Below are positions 1 through 11,378 of a DNA stretch of 64,000 nucleotides, one piece after another; positions within the stretch are counted from its first letter, which is position 1, and the number at the start of each line of letters is the position of its first letter. Position numbers and translations under genes: made by a program. Source of the DNA: Coniferiporia sulphurascens (taxonomy: Eukaryota; Basidiomycota; Agaricomycetes; Hymenochaetales; Hymenochaetaceae). The DNA lies in assembly GCA_002794785.1 (NCBI GenBank), contig NBBA01000002.1, positions 1 through 64,000 on the forward strand. The letters run 5' to 3'. Under the pieces are notes generated by a model. That model saw nothing but the letters and a program-made list of their open reading frames with translations. It searched no databases and had not been told where the DNA came from.

Positions 1-177
1 CCAAAGGATCTTCCTCTCTGACCCCGATTCATTATCGAAGACAAAAAGCGGATGGGCATGAGAGTTCTTGGCTTGCCAGTCGAATAATTCCGGAAAGCTC
101 AGAGAAAAGTCAAGAGGGGGCTGGATAAAGGTGGAGCTGTGAAGACCTTGCGACTTAGGCGGGACAAGAGGGAACAT
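1..177 (-). CDS. NRPS-like adenylating enzyme / aryl-acid reductase, N-terminus only
   Basis: This is the first 59 codons of a gene that leaves the window at its left edge. The reading frame is open from an ATG at 177 down to base 1. The N-terminus has the layout of fungal NRPS-like adenylate-forming proteins: a Pro-rich leader, then PELFDWQAKNSHAHPLFVF (about residues 29-47), then SERKILW. This matches the start of the AMP-binding domain, where the family reads roughly as 'P-x-L-x-x-W-x-A-x-x-x-x-x-x-P-L-F-V'. Family members activate a carboxylic acid with ATP, load it on a carrier domain and often reduce it to an aldehyde. None of those later domains is visible here, so the subtype and substrate are inference. 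A TATA-like box lies about 45 bases upstream. A stand-alone acyl-CoA synthetase is the main alternative. Confidence 0.72.
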   Translation of the reverse strand, partial: MFPLVPPKSQGLHSSTFIQPPLDFSLSFPELFDWQAKNSHAHPLFVFDNESGSERKILW

Positions 178-220
178 GTTTGCAGATGAGATATCCTTAC
201 ACTTCACTCCGCCTCGTATG

Positions 221-228
221 CTTTTATA
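221..228 (-). promoter_or_regulatory. TATA-like box of the adenylating-enzyme gene
   Basis: On the minus strand this reads TATAAAAG, 44 bases upstream of the ATG at 177. The spacing is short but plausible for a fungal core promoter. It supports the chosen start. Confidence 0.5.
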
Positions 229-366
229 CCTGGCCTAGGGTCTCCAGTCCCGAATGTGAACGGATGAAGCATATATTGACAAATAGCAACATGCATGGAT
301 CCTGATTTGCATCTCAGACGACGCAATCGCATTCACGGACGCATGCGCACACACAGGACCAGGACG

Positions 367-475
367 AGCTGGATGACGATGGGGATACTGATGCTGATGC
401 TGATGTGGACGCAGATGTGGATGCTGATGCTGATGCTGGTATGGATGCCGATGCGGATTTGGATGCAGAGAGCGA
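367..475 (+). repeat. Hexanucleotide GATGCx-type repeat (Asp-Ala coding potential)
   Basis: Imperfect tandem units of GAT-GCT, GAT-GTG and GAC-GCA run for about 110 bases. In one plus-strand frame they spell a run of Asp-Ala/Asp-Val pairs and the frame stays open to about 549, preceded by a possible splice acceptor (TCTCAG) near 316. That could be an exon for an acidic low-complexity tail, but no partner exon is recognisable. The minus strand gives a His-rich or Ser/Ala-rich frame of the same repeat. I treat it as a minisatellite; coding status is open. Confidence 0.6.
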
Positions 476-635
476 GATGCAGTCTGTATCAAATTCTAGT
501 TCATTGACGGGACGATCACCACGGGATCGGATGTCCTGTGGTGCCTGATAACTCAAGGACGGAAATACGCGGGAGATCATGAGCCATTAAGAGTTCTTAC
601 GTGCTGGAATATCGGTATGATCGTCGGTATGTGTA

Positions 636-888
636 CGGGTGGATGTAAAAAGTTACAGACCGACCGAAAAAGGAAGGAAAATAGACACCTTCATTCAGAT
701 CTTTTTTATGAGCCAAAACATAACTGTAGCTTGTACATAGACATGCCAATATATTTGAACACTAATTATAAGGTCCTCCTACACTGAGTCAAGTTATTTG
801 CCTTGCATGAGCAGCGAAAAAGGTCTTTGATGCTCAGTGTGAACCTCCTTCCTTTTTTGGCCGCTCCGTAACTTTTTACATCCACCTG
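636..888 (+). mobile_element. 253-base TA-flanked MITE, copy 1
   Basis: A short non-coding element has terminal inverted repeats of roughly 35-40 bases. The left end begins CGGGTGGATGTAAAAAGTTA and the right end closes with the complement, TAACTTTTTACATCCACCTG. It is bordered on both sides by TA (634-635 and 889-890), the target duplication of Tc1/mariner-type elements. A second copy of identical length lies in reverse orientation at 52672-52924. It has no transposase, so it must have been moved in trans. Confidence 0.85.
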
Positions 889-1298
889 TATCCGCTCTGT
901 GGCTCCGTAGCCAATCAATAACATGCCGGCCGGCTATAGCCGGCCCTGTGCGCCATACTCGGCGACGACGTAGTCTTGGACTGAGGATTCTATGCATCAA
1001 GTTCTGTAAGTTTTCGAACGTGATAGTGCGCACGATGCGACATTTTCACTTTCCCCAATGCAAGACGACCAGCATCATAAAAACCATTTGAATACATTTC
1101 GGTCTTCGACTCACTCACCATCAGCCGAGCGATTTTCAAACCGACTTAACTCGATTTCACCAACGGCCCCAGGTGGAGAACATTAGTCACTAGACTGTGG
1201 AGACAGTGCGAAGTACGCCACAAGTCGTTCCAAATTTGAGAATCCCGTGTGGGATCTCATCAGGATCCCGTCTAGACTCCGGTGCAAGGTGCGCTTGA
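889..1298. other. Intergenic, no gene seen
   Basis: This is the spacer between MITE copy 1 and the carrier-like gene. No open frame with family resemblance and no clear TATA box is visible. Confidence 0.5.
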
Positions 1299-2849
1299 AT
1301 GGAGTCCGAGTCGCTCAGGCTGGGCGGCGCCATTCCTCACAACGGCCATTCCTCGTCGATGAGTGTCCGCACAAATCTGGGCAACGCGGGCACGATCCTT
1401 GCAGTCGTCGTTGTGTACTTGTTCTGGAGTGCTTTCGCAGGCGCCATCCTCGGCTCTGAGCTTTCGAGTATCCTCTTCGCCGCGCCAGTCTTTGGCGCAC
1501 TCGTCCGTTATCGTGTCAATTATGCTCCTCGTCACGGTACATTTAATGTTGAGAATGCGGATGGGGTCCTGAGGACTGTATATGGGAGGATGGAAAAGGT
1601 TAGGAGCTATCCGCATATGCTGAAGAGGACACTGGCTATAGAGGTAAGTGGTTTTATTTCTGGGATTGTAGTCCTCGAAGAACTTTTCTACTCGACTTAA
1701 CATCATTTTGCTCTATGACAAAAGACTCGAAGGCCTTGTATCTTAGGTACTGTAAGCTGATGCTGCCATCTCCTCAGGGAAAAATGGGCCTCTTCAAAGG
1801 AATCGTGCCAAAACTCGTTGTCTTCTTCTTCACGGTATTCCTCTGCGCAGTCATCCCCTTCATCCCCTGCTTCAGGGCCTGGCTCTGGGTTGGCTGTATC
1901 GTCGCCATCCTTCCCAAGGGCCTCCGCTTCCCCGGACACGAGGAGGCACTTACCGTGCTTGTCCTCCTGCCCTACAAATTTATCCTCCTCGTCTTCGTGA
2001 ACCGGTACGTTATTTTATATACTTTTATCTATACACTGATCGTATTGCCGAACATCTCGCATTTATAGCGCGATAACGACGCGACATGCACTACCCTTCC
2101 GCACCCACCCTATGCGCGCCCTCCGTGCACTCTTCACCCCCGCCGAACGCGCGCGCCCCTGGGCCATTCTCGCCACCCCACAGCTGCGTGGTGCGCTCCT
2201 CGCTCACCTCTTACGCGCCCTCTACGTCGCGCTCCCTGAGCGTACGCTCGTTAAGCTCGTCGTCGGTGATCCACAAACACACCATGATAATCCGTCCCCG
2301 CAGAAGTTCGCATTTTACATATCGTCTATGATTGCGCTCCAGGTGCTCAGCATCCTACTGATTGCGCCACTTGAGGTTGCAGCTGCGCGGTTGTGTGTTG
2401 TGCACCCTGCGCAAGAGCCTCCATGGACTGGCGAGGTGGCGGTTGGGGGCGAGGCAGTTGAAGAGGCTAAGGTATCCGGCGTCGAGATTCCCGCTGATGA
2501 TATAGGCAAGGACCTTGCTTCTGCGTCATTCCAAGATACTATCGAGAAGACCGAGACTAAGACTGAGCGAGCGTTGCTCGAAACGCAGGGCGCCATGCAG
2601 GTACAGCCCTCGGCGAAGTCGACGGACCCGACCGGGTCTCTCCCTCGGTCGTTCAAGTGCGCATTTTTCTCTTTACTTGTATTTGGATTTTTTCTCACGC
2701 GACCTGGCAGGCTCCGTCACGAGCCATATGCAGGCTTGGTGCCCTGCATTCGCGATGTGTTCGTCGAGGAGGGACTGGGCGCGCTGTATCGCGGATGGTG
2801 GATGACAGTATTCGGTCTTTTGCGTGACACGGCATACAGTACCCCGTGA
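1299..2849 (+). CDS. Mitochondrial-carrier-like membrane protein
   Basis: Four exons can be joined: 1299-1643, 1778-2004, 2069 to about 2658, and about 2711-2849, all with GT-AG introns and continuous frame. The product is about 430 residues. Several hydrophobic segments are visible (for example AGTILAVVVVYLFWSAFAGAILG near the N-terminus, KLVVFFFTVFLCAVIPF, and MIALQVLSILLIAPLEVA). Carrier-like repeat ends are visible: EGKMGLFKGIVPKL after the first block and EEGLGALYRGWWMTVFG at the C-terminus, matching the 'E-G-x-x-G/A-L-Y/F-R/K-G' signature of mitochondrial solute carriers. The classical P-x-D/E-x-x-R/K boxes are not clear, so this is probably one of the divergent fungal carrier-like proteins, and the substrate cannot be named. 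An acidic linker (about residues 290-350) interrupts the repeats. Confidence 0.7.
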
Positions 2850-3039
2850 AAACGGCTTGGTTACATAGACATCTTGATTACAATCAACCTATAATTTTTC
2901 TTCAATATTTCTGATTATACCACCAGATATAGCAGTGCGTACAGCACCAAAATTCCAAAGAAGCCAGAAACGAAGTGTCCAGGGACAAAATCATCTCGCC
3001 GCAGTTACCTTCCGCGCCTGAGACATCTGCTTCAAGTTG

Positions 3040-3456
3040 TCATGCTTCGCGAACAGCTTGTGGCTCAGGGAAGGACTCGCAAATTCCTTCGTGAGCTTCT
3101 TGTTCGCCGGTTTCGTTCGCGAGTAGTACGGACGAGATGAGCTCGATCTGCTCATCGCGCGTGCGGTATGCGAGATCGGGCAGGGTCTGCGGCCCATCGA
3201 GGTGCGTGATGCATATCCCTGGTCGATCAGGAATTACTGTCGTTTCGTACTGTATAACATCTCCTGTGTGTCCTATGATACAAGCGAGTAGAAGAATGCG
3301 TCGAACCCTCGTCATTTCGCCACTTTGCACGCAGGATACGTCCCAATCTTGTCGCCGTGTGATTGCTTGCAGCCGATCTTTGCTGTTCGGAGACTCTTGA
3401 TACTTCGTCCAAAACGAATTTCTTAACTTGGCGATGTCGTCTGGTCTGTTGTTCAA
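3040..3456 (-). CDS. Hypothetical protein, possible exon
   Basis: An open minus-strand frame of 138 residues contains a moderately acidic C-terminal half ([19 protein letters not shown], then [11 protein letters not shown]). An overlapping frame ending at 2991 carries a basic tail ([16 protein letters not shown], then KQMSQARKV), so a spliced product joining both is possible. I recognise no family. It lies tail-to-tail with the carrier-like gene (stop at 2849). It could be a real small gene or a decayed one. Confidence 0.3.
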   Translation of the reverse strand: MNNRPDDIAKLRNSFWTKYQESPNSKDRLQAITRRQDWDVSCVQSGEMTRVRRILLLACIIGHTGDVIQYETTVIPDRPGICITHLDGPQTLPDLAYRTRDEQIELISSVLLANETGEQEAHEGICESFPEPQAVREA

Positions 3457-4095
3457 ACATACAGTTCCAATTTTAGCTACGAAGTTAGTGGAATATTAAT
3501 GTCGGCAAGCAACGGACTTCACATAATTCGTCGGGCTATTCGGGGACACGTGATTCATTGCAATACCGATTTCTAAAGCCCAAGTTCTGACTCAGTTAGA
3601 TAACCCTCCGATACGGATCACATCATTCATATGCCTAAATTTTCATGCAAAGTCCGTCCGTCCCCTTCCGAGTCATGCCTTCAAGTTTGGGTTTTCTGGT
3701 GAGCACCGACATCTATTTCGTCGCCTTTTCGGACTCGGAAGTCCTGCCTTTCACACGGGTATGTTGAATGGTGGACTGAAAACTTCAATAGCTTGTCTAC
3801 GATGTCAAGTCTATTCCGACGGAGCCCCTCACGGTCTATTTATGTATACAGGAGTGGCGGTGCGCTCATTGGCATATCCAAGTCCGTCATCTTGCAATCC
3901 AATAACCCCTATGAATAAGGCGCAGTCGTCCCCCGTGATCTGGTTACCCAGAAGTCGCATTGGCTGAAGGATCGAGTTTCCCCCAAGATTAAGGTTGAAG
4001 TGGCCCTCTATAACTTACCCGGTGCAATCGCAATTATGTCTTAAAAGTCGCACTTCCATGCTGGTCTCCCATCTTCCCCGCACCTGCGTACTCTC
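3457..4095. other. Intergenic, no gene seen
   Basis: This is the promoter-side spacer of the NmrA-like gene. No recognisable exon, RNA gene or repeat is visible. Confidence 0.45.
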
Positions 4096-5411
4096 ATGTC
4101 AGATTTGAAGCCAAGACCATTGATCGTTGTCCTGGGTGCAACTGGTGCACAGGGGGGCAGCGTCGTGAAGTTCTTGCTCGATGACCCTGATAGTTCATTT
4201 CGCGTCCGTGCCCTAACGCGTAACGTCGATTCCGCTAAAGCAAGAGGTACTGTATCTTTCGGTCTCCTTTAGTTCAGGCCTTTCAGATTTTATATTTTCC
4301 CATAGAGCTATCCACCATTGGTGCAGAAGTTGTACGAGCTGATATGGACGACCCAGAGAGTCTCAAGGCTGCATTCGACGGAGCATACGGAGTGTTCGGT
4401 GTGACAAATTGTGTGTTATATTGGTTCCATCCGTCGCAGGGTTCACTACGCTAATAATCCCTATAGACTGGGAAACGATGTCAGAGGAGACTGAAATACG
4501 TCAGGGGAAAATGCTCGTCGATACTGCAGTTGTCGCGAAGGTCAAACATTTTGTGTGGACAACACTTGATCATACAGAGAACCCAACTGTACAGCACTGG
4601 AATACAAAGGCGGCTATTGATGATTATCTTAAGTCAAGCAGATTACCACGTACTTCGTGAGTCTCCTGGCTAGCGTCAAATAGCGCCGTAAATAGCGTCT
4701 AAACGGATTGTATTATCAGGATATACACATCATTTTACTATGAGAACTTCCTCTCGTTCCCCGTATTCTTGTTTAAGGAGGCAGAGGACGGAAAACCCAT
4801 TGCGGACTGGGAATACTTATTGACAGACGGCCCTATTGGCGGGTACAGCGTCGGAGAAACAGGCGCGTATGTCCTGGAAGCTCTCAAGAATCCTGAAGAA
4901 TGGATCGGTTAGTCTATTTTCTCGCCACCTTTAACACTTGCCTCTGCTGCGTAAACTAAACTTTTTCCCTAATCCTAGGAAAAGATATCCGTATTTTAAA
5001 TGACATCTTTACTCCGCGTGAATTTGTGCAAGCCGTACGCGAAGTGACAGGCCGCGAGATTTTACTCAAGGAAACGGACAGAGAAAGGTTTAATTCTGTG
5101 AAGAATGGAATGGAGGATATTTGGAGCAAGTGAGTACCACCGTGCCCATCGCAGTTATAAGTCGTGATTCACTGTGTTGCACATTTTACTTACGATATCG
5201 CGGACGGTCGCATTTTATAGTAACGGTGAATATATTCCACGAAATTTCCGAGAAAACGTGCTAACCCAGATTCTCAGAATGGTTTTACCTCCACTCTGGA
5301 AATCCGAACCGCGACCCAGTCCTTACTGAGCGTATCTATCCAGGACGTTTGGGCATACGTGCCTTCATCGAAGCAAACAAAGATGCATTTTTGAAATGCT
5401 TCGACTCTTGA
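4096..5411 (+). CDS. NmrA-like NAD(P)-binding protein
   Basis: This is a five-exon gene of about 310 residues. The start at 4096 gives a Rossmann N-terminus at once: LIVVLGATGAQGGSV has GxxGxxG at residues 14-20. Next come RVRALTRNVDSAKA, VVRADMDDPESLKAAFDGAYGVFGVTN, and after two introns HFVWTTLDHTENPTVQHWNTKAAIDDYL, IYTSFYYENFLSF and DGPIGGYSVGETGAYV. These are the usual blocks of the NmrA/HSCARG family, atypical short-chain dehydrogenases that bind NAD(P) and often act as redox sensors or isoflavone-reductase-like enzymes. The last intron is best closed with the acceptor just before ATTCTCAGAATGG, giving ...IWSKFSEWFYLHSGNP. No frame break is seen. The substrate or sensor role is unknown. 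Confidence 0.88.
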
Positions 5412-6232
5412 AGGCTCTCAAAGGTGTTCAGAGTTGCGCTATCTTCCGTGTTTGTACCCCGTAGACTGTGCATTTTATGCGCATTGTGGTCGGACCGATG
5501 GTTCAGATTATGGCGTTTATTGGCGAATAGCCGGGTAGTTGAGAGTTTTAGTCAATGACATGAAGCGTAACTCTGGAAACCGTTCCTGTACAGAAATAAA
5601 GATAGCATGATTTCGACTCAATGCACAAATCGGATGACTTGACTAGTGATTTAAAGAAAGATTAAGGCGTATACAAGCTCTGAGACCACTAGCACTTTTG
5701 CCGCTTGGGTCAATAACAAAAACGTGGCGCATCATCTTTTCTAAGTCGCATTCTGGAAGTCTAGCGGTCTAGTAGCCTCCTATGAATTAAAATAAACATA
5801 TATTCCGCATTGGTATTCGCATTAGTGTTGTATGCGCCAGAGTTAATAATTGCGATGGAGGGTTCGACATTCGTTGGGAATCAGGACACTGATGACAGTA
5901 GGTCCCCGGCAAACTGTTATGCTCGTACTCCCGACTACAGAAACCTACGAACCGAACTACATAAATTGTAACTCGTTATCGAGGATTCTCGATTTATTCT
6001 ACTTTATTTACAGAAACACCTTAAGGAATAAGATTCACCAATATGTATGCACTAAAGCAGATTGGATTGCAAAATAGCGACCTTACGCAATAAATGAAAA
6101 GGGTCGGTCAACAAAAGTCCGTATGGTCATCCAAGCTTATTTTTCGCAATAATTATGCGCAGTAAGAGAACGTATTGTAAAATTACGTCGTTAACATTAT
6201 ACCCTAAGAACGAGTTTGCTTCGTATACGTGG
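5412..6232. other. Intergenic between convergent genes, no gene seen
   Basis: This is the shared 3' region of the NmrA-like gene and phosphoketolase. It is AT-rich, with many stops in all frames. A longer open frame that runs leftward from the phosphoketolase tail to 6127 is intron plus 3' UTR read-through, not coding sequence. Confidence 0.5.
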
Positions 6233-9194
6233 CTAGGAGAATTCGGGTGTATCGTACGTGTCAGGGGCATCTGATCAGATGGGAGAGAGTTAATTAAAAA
6301 ATCAATTGCGGAAGCTACAAAAGTCGCACCTTGCCCATTCTCAAAAGCGTATTTTTTCGCAATTTGAGCACGATGCATGAAGTCACTTATTTTGTTTTGT
6401 GCGTCAACTGCAACCTTTTCATTCAAAATTGCGCCTTTCCGCACAGCGGCAGCAGCAACGTCAAAGCGTGATACCCCATTGCTCAACATCATGTCGAACG
6501 GAGTCGTCGTGGTGCCTTCTTCGTTGTAGCCGGCAATTTGCATGCGGTCCGTCCCAGGCCTCCCGAAAAGCAGCCCGCGCAACTCAATAGGATACCCATG
6601 GTAATTAAAATGCACGGGACGATCGGCTGTGAAAATATTAACGAAGTCTGGATCTGTCAGAGCGTGAGGATGCGACCTCTCAGGTCCGAGGATCATCAAA
6701 TCCGTTACATTCACTACGCGTACGCGCAGTGCAGGTATCTCCTTACGCAGAAGAGCCGCAGCTGCAATCACTTCGAACGTAAGCTCAACTCCGATGCCTA
6801 CGAGGACACTACACTAAGTCTTAGTTATGATTCTAGATAGTAGAGCTAATTTACGTACACGTCCGGGTTGAGCCCTTCGTCTGTACTTGCAAACTTCCAA
6901 GTAGACGCGCCAGCGATGCAGTGTGCGCGAGCTTCTTCAGGAGAAAGCCAGACGGGTGTAGCCTGCTTTGAGCCAACCATGAGGTTAATATAGTTCTTCG
7001 CGCGTAGGCAATGCGCAATTGTCGAGAGGAAGCAGTTTGCATCCGGGGGTAGGTATACACGAGCAAGCGTAGGCTTCAAGTTGAGAACCGCTCCGATGAA
7101 GGACGGGTTTTGGTGCGAAAAACCGTTATGTTCCTGACGTGTCCAAGTCGACGTCTCGACATAGTTGAGAGAACCGATGTCCCTACGCCACGTCGTTTCG
7201 TGCGCCTGAAACTCCCTTAAATCCTTAAGGAAATAATATAGATAAAACTCAACCTACCATCTTGACGAACTTACTGTACTGGACCATCATAGTGTGGACA
7301 ATGCCGAGGAAAGCTTCGTACGAGGGAAATAGTGCGGTGCGGCCTGTGAGTGTATAACCCTGCATCATGCCCTGACAAGTATGCTCAGACAAGATTTCGA
7401 TGACGCGCCCGCCTTGGGCACGTGCGGCAGCGTCCCATTGAAAATTGCGGCCCGTTCCGTCGAAAACAGCGTCAGAGCTTGTTAGAAACTAGCTCGTCAG
7501 GTGAGAATATTCGGAATGAGTTTGGGTTTTCCTTGATAACCTCAAGCAGGAATTTTCCGATGCTCTTCATGCAACTTTCCTGGGTCCCTTTTTCGACTGT
7601 AAGATGCTGCCACTTTGGAGTTTGAAGCGGTTCGTAGTTCCCGTTAACTTCCTTCCGCTGACCGAGGCGTTTTCCCGGAGTCGAGGGCACAAGGCGTAGA
7701 ATACTCTCGTGTGGCGCACCCGTAGCTGGATCAATAAGCTCGGAGACATTGTACGAATCGAGCCAGGATTGAAGTGCACCAAGTTCTTCTGCGTCAACCT
7801 TGGCGTTCGGAAGAGGTACCTGGTGAGAGTGGAACGAGCCTTCGATGAATTCCCCGTGGAAGGACTTTGGGCCAGACCATCCCTTCAATTATAAATAAAT
7901 CAGTATGTGAGATGATCGTGGAAAGAGGGGTAATCAAAAGCACGCAAACCTTTGGAGTGCGCAAGATAAGCACTGGCCAGCGAGGTTTAATTATAGGCCG
8001 GCCTGATCTGGCCGCATTCTGTATCTTGATGATTTCCATAAGTGCCCACTCAAGCGATGCGGACATGTCCTGGTCGATGTTTTCCAAGTTCTCGACGAAC
8101 CGAACTTGATAACCATAACCACTTTCATATTAAAATGTTATAAAGGTGAAGGAAAAGAGACAGGCTGAAGTGTTAACCAACCTAAAGAGCGAGCACATCT
8201 CAAGATCGTCCATCGTGCCAAAAATCGTGCGCTCGGAGATCTTGAACCCATTTGCGTGTACAATAGGAATTACTGCACCGCTCTCCGCAGGGTCAATGTA
8301 TTTGTAGCCGTGCCAAGCACTGCATCCGAACGAAAATAACCGTCAAGATATATTACCCAATGGACGATTAAGAGCATACGTTGCAGTAGGACCTGTTTCA
8401 GCCTCGCCATCGCCGATGATGCAAGTGACAATGAGGTCTGGGCTGTCCATAACAGCGCCGAAGGCAACACTCAGTGCATAGCCAAGCTCTCCGCCTTCGT
8501 GGATCGAGCCAGGTGTTTCTGCGTTTATGTGACTAAGGAGTGTTAATAAATAAGAAACGGTCAATTCGGGCTCTAAGAAAGTGCCTTGAAAGTGAAAGAG
8601 CGTACCTTGGCAAACCGGATGGCGTAGAAAAGCCGGAAACCAAATGAGAAAGGCCTGCTTTATCGCGCGTATACTTAGGGATGAAAGTGGAGAGAGAATC
8701 CTCAAGCCAAAGACACGATAGTATTCCGGGTGCCCCGTGTCCTTAAGGAATCAAATGTGTGTGAGAACAGGGGAGGGATCCGACTGGCAGTGCAGCTTAC
8801 CTGGACCAACGACGAGAAGCATATCAATGTCGTGTTTTATAATGAGTCGGTTAAGATGGGCGTATGCTAGAGTGAGGCCAGGGCAAGTTCCCCAGTGACC
8901 AAGGAGACGATTTTTGATATGGTCATGAGTGAGCTTTTCCTGAACGAGAACATTGTCCTTGAGGAAGATCATCGCTAGATGTGACGCGTCAATTTCAGCT
9001 TTAACTGGATTGACGTTTGAATCAAGCGCACCTGTGGCAATGTAGTTGGCAGCTCTTCTGAAGCAGCGGAAATCCCTGACCTCATCAGCGGAGAGGACAT
9101 TAAGATCAAGGTTAACTTTGAGGACATCAAGGGAAGCCGGGAGATGAGAAGGGTCAGGGGGCGGGTTAGCCTGTGAGAGTAATTGGGCGGGCAT
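6233..9194 (-). CDS. xfp: Phosphoketolase (xylulose-5-P / fructose-6-P), with one-base frame break
   Basis: This thiamine-diphosphate enzyme cleaves xylulose 5-phosphate (or fructose 6-phosphate) with phosphate into acetyl phosphate plus an aldose phosphate. Family blocks appear in order: [54 protein letters not shown], the signature [10 protein letters not shown], the ThDP site [90 protein letters not shown] and FNYHGYP. The C-terminus is completed by a last intron, giving [17 protein letters not shown] start at the ATG at 9194. The gene has several short introns. One defect is visible: near 7472-7476 the frame runs into TGA after DELVSNKL and resumes one base off with [11 protein letters not shown]. 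There is no GT-AG intron to bridge it, so this is an indel or an assembly error. The gene is divergent from acetate kinase. Confidence 0.93.
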
Positions 9195-9745
9195 TGCGGC
9201 AGGTGGCAAGGGAGGAGGAGGAGAACATGATTGCGGTATGGATATATATTATGTCGAGATTTGCGGACAGACGTCACAGCGCGTCATAAGCCATTGCAGA
9301 TAAAATATGGAGACGTTAGCGCCCATTGTAATTGGAAGAGATGGTCGGAAGCGGAATCGGATTGAAGGAAATTGTCACAGATTACGTTGTGTATTTCGTC
9401 ACACGTGTACATCCACTTCGACGTCATCGCACCTTCACCACTGCCTGCTACTGCGAGTACTTCAATAATGGAGAGTTGTCGACGCGTTCAGCCTCCCCTT
9501 GCACCAGACTTCCAGGCAGTATTGTGAAAGTCAACTCGTGAAACTGGACCTCAATCCAGGAAGCGAAAACTGTAAGAATCGCCATTGGCAAAATATCTTG
9601 GGATCTCCCCTTAGGTCTGGATCTTGCGTCCTGCAGAGACGCGTGTAGACTTTGCACGCCAGCCATTTTACGCGTCGCATATCGCACAACTGCCCCTGCC
9701 ATTCCCCAAGCCGCTTTTCGCTGAATTCCCATCCATCAAAATACG
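9195..9745. promoter_or_regulatory. Shared divergent promoter of phosphoketolase and acetate kinase
   Basis: This 551-base head-to-head region lies between two genes of one pathway. On the phosphoketolase side an AT-rich TATATATT stretch lies near 9241-9250, about 50 bases from its start. No open frame of its own is supported. The arrangement suggests co-regulation; no operator could be assigned. Confidence 0.55.
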
Positions 9746-11378
9746 ATGTCTTCCCAGGACAAGGGGAACAGTCTCATTCTATCTGTCAACGCCGGTTCAT
9801 CCTCACTAAAGATATCTGTTTTCGCGCGGAATCTGAAATACTCTTCATCCTCTTCTGCCGATGCAGAACCGATCACTCTGCTCCTTAATGCATCCGTAGA
9901 CAACCTCACTGCACTTCCTGCACGCTTCTCGTTCGCCGCAAATGAGCCCAATATATCGAAGAAGCATTTAAAGAAGGAGGACGTGGGGGAGATCAGGGAC
10001 CATGAGTCTGCCTTCTCGTACTTTATCCGCTTCCTCGCTGAGCATACTCATTTTCACGAGGGAAATGTCACCCACGTATGCCATCGAGTAGTACATGGAG
10101 GCAACTATACTGGGCCGGTAATCATATCGAGTGAAAGCTATCACCATATCGAGAGTCTTTCCGACCTCGCACCCTTGTTCGTCCTTCTTTCAGCTCTCCT
10201 TTCATCTTGCACTATATTGGTGAGCATCTACGATTCACAGGCACAATGGCCGCGCGCTTACAGTAATCGAAGCATGTTTAAAGATCCTCCCTGGTGCCGA
10301 CTCTGTCGCCTTTTTCGATTCCATGTTTCATGCGACTCTCCCCGAGTGCGTCGTAAAGTATGCCATAGACCAGTCTATTGCAAATTCTAAGGGCCTTCGA
10401 AAGTACGGTTTCCATGGTCTCTCATGTACGTCCATCCTTTATCGTAAATATCCTATGCGCTCAGTCCTCAGTATTCGCCTTTGTGCTCGCCGATTCGATC
10501 CTCCGCATCATCTCGACCCTAATCGATAAACTCTTTATTTCGCTCTACAGACTCGTACATTCTTCGTTCAGTGTCCACGTACCTCAGGAAGCCGACAGAC
10601 AATACTACGATCATAGTGATGCATCTTGGCTCAGGAGCATCTGTCTGTGCAATTAAAGACGGTAAAAGCATTGATACAAGCATGGGACTCACCCCTCTCG
10701 ATGGCCTCCCCGGTGCCACACGATCAGGACATGTCGATGCCTCCCTCATCTTCCACTATACAAATCAAGCAAGCCGTATTAGCCGACAAGCAGCTGAAGC
10801 AGTCGAAATTACCGATGTACGCATAATTATTTTTGCTAACATCTCCCACCGACCGTTTGTCAATACAGGCAGAAGAGATTCTAAACAAGAATTCCGGCTG
10901 GAACGCACTCGCTGGCACGTTAGACTTCTCCGTCATCGCTGAGCGAGCAAACACTCCGGAACATCCGAAAGAAACACTTGCTTTTGACCTCCTCGTCGAC
11001 CGTATCCTAGGTTATGTGGGATCATATTTCCTGAAGCTGGGAGGCGCTGCGAGTGTCGACGCGCTCGTGTTCTCCGGCGGACTTGGTGAAAACAGCGTAC
11101 AGCTGAGAAAAGCGATCACCGACCGTTGCAGGTGTATAGGGTTTGATATCAACGACGAGAAAAATAAAGAGGTGAATGATAAGGAGGGCATCGTAGTTGG
11201 AATTGGTGAAGGTCGTGATGGGATGAAGGCTCTGGTATGTCGAACAGACGAGCAGGTACGTGTATTTATCCCAGCTTGGAAATTATGTCGCGTAACAAGT
11301 TTCGCTCCTGGTGTCACCCGCCTTTAGCTTGAAATGGCGCGTCAATGCGTTCTACGAGTTAGGGATTTCGACATTTAG
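9746..11378 (+). CDS. ackA: Acetate kinase
   Basis: This enzyme converts acetyl phosphate plus ADP to acetate plus ATP and is the partner of phosphoketolase. The start at 9746 leads directly into the signature [13 protein letters not shown]. Later blocks follow: [94 protein letters not shown] and [14 protein letters not shown]. All catalytic regions of the ASKHA fold are present. Introns are bridged near 10173-10230 (donor GTTCGTC), 10431-10550, 10817-10867, and 11254 to about 11327, after which a short last exon ([16 protein letters not shown]) ends at 11378. The joined frame has no break and gives about 430 residues, a normal length. Acetate kinase is patchy in fungi and usually occurs together with phosphoketolase, as here. 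Confidence 0.95.

Noticed and set aside
6127..6232. C-terminal extension of phosphoketolase to 6127
   Set aside because: The open frame only continues through an unspliced intron. Using the GT-AG intron gives the family-like end DTPEFS at 6233.
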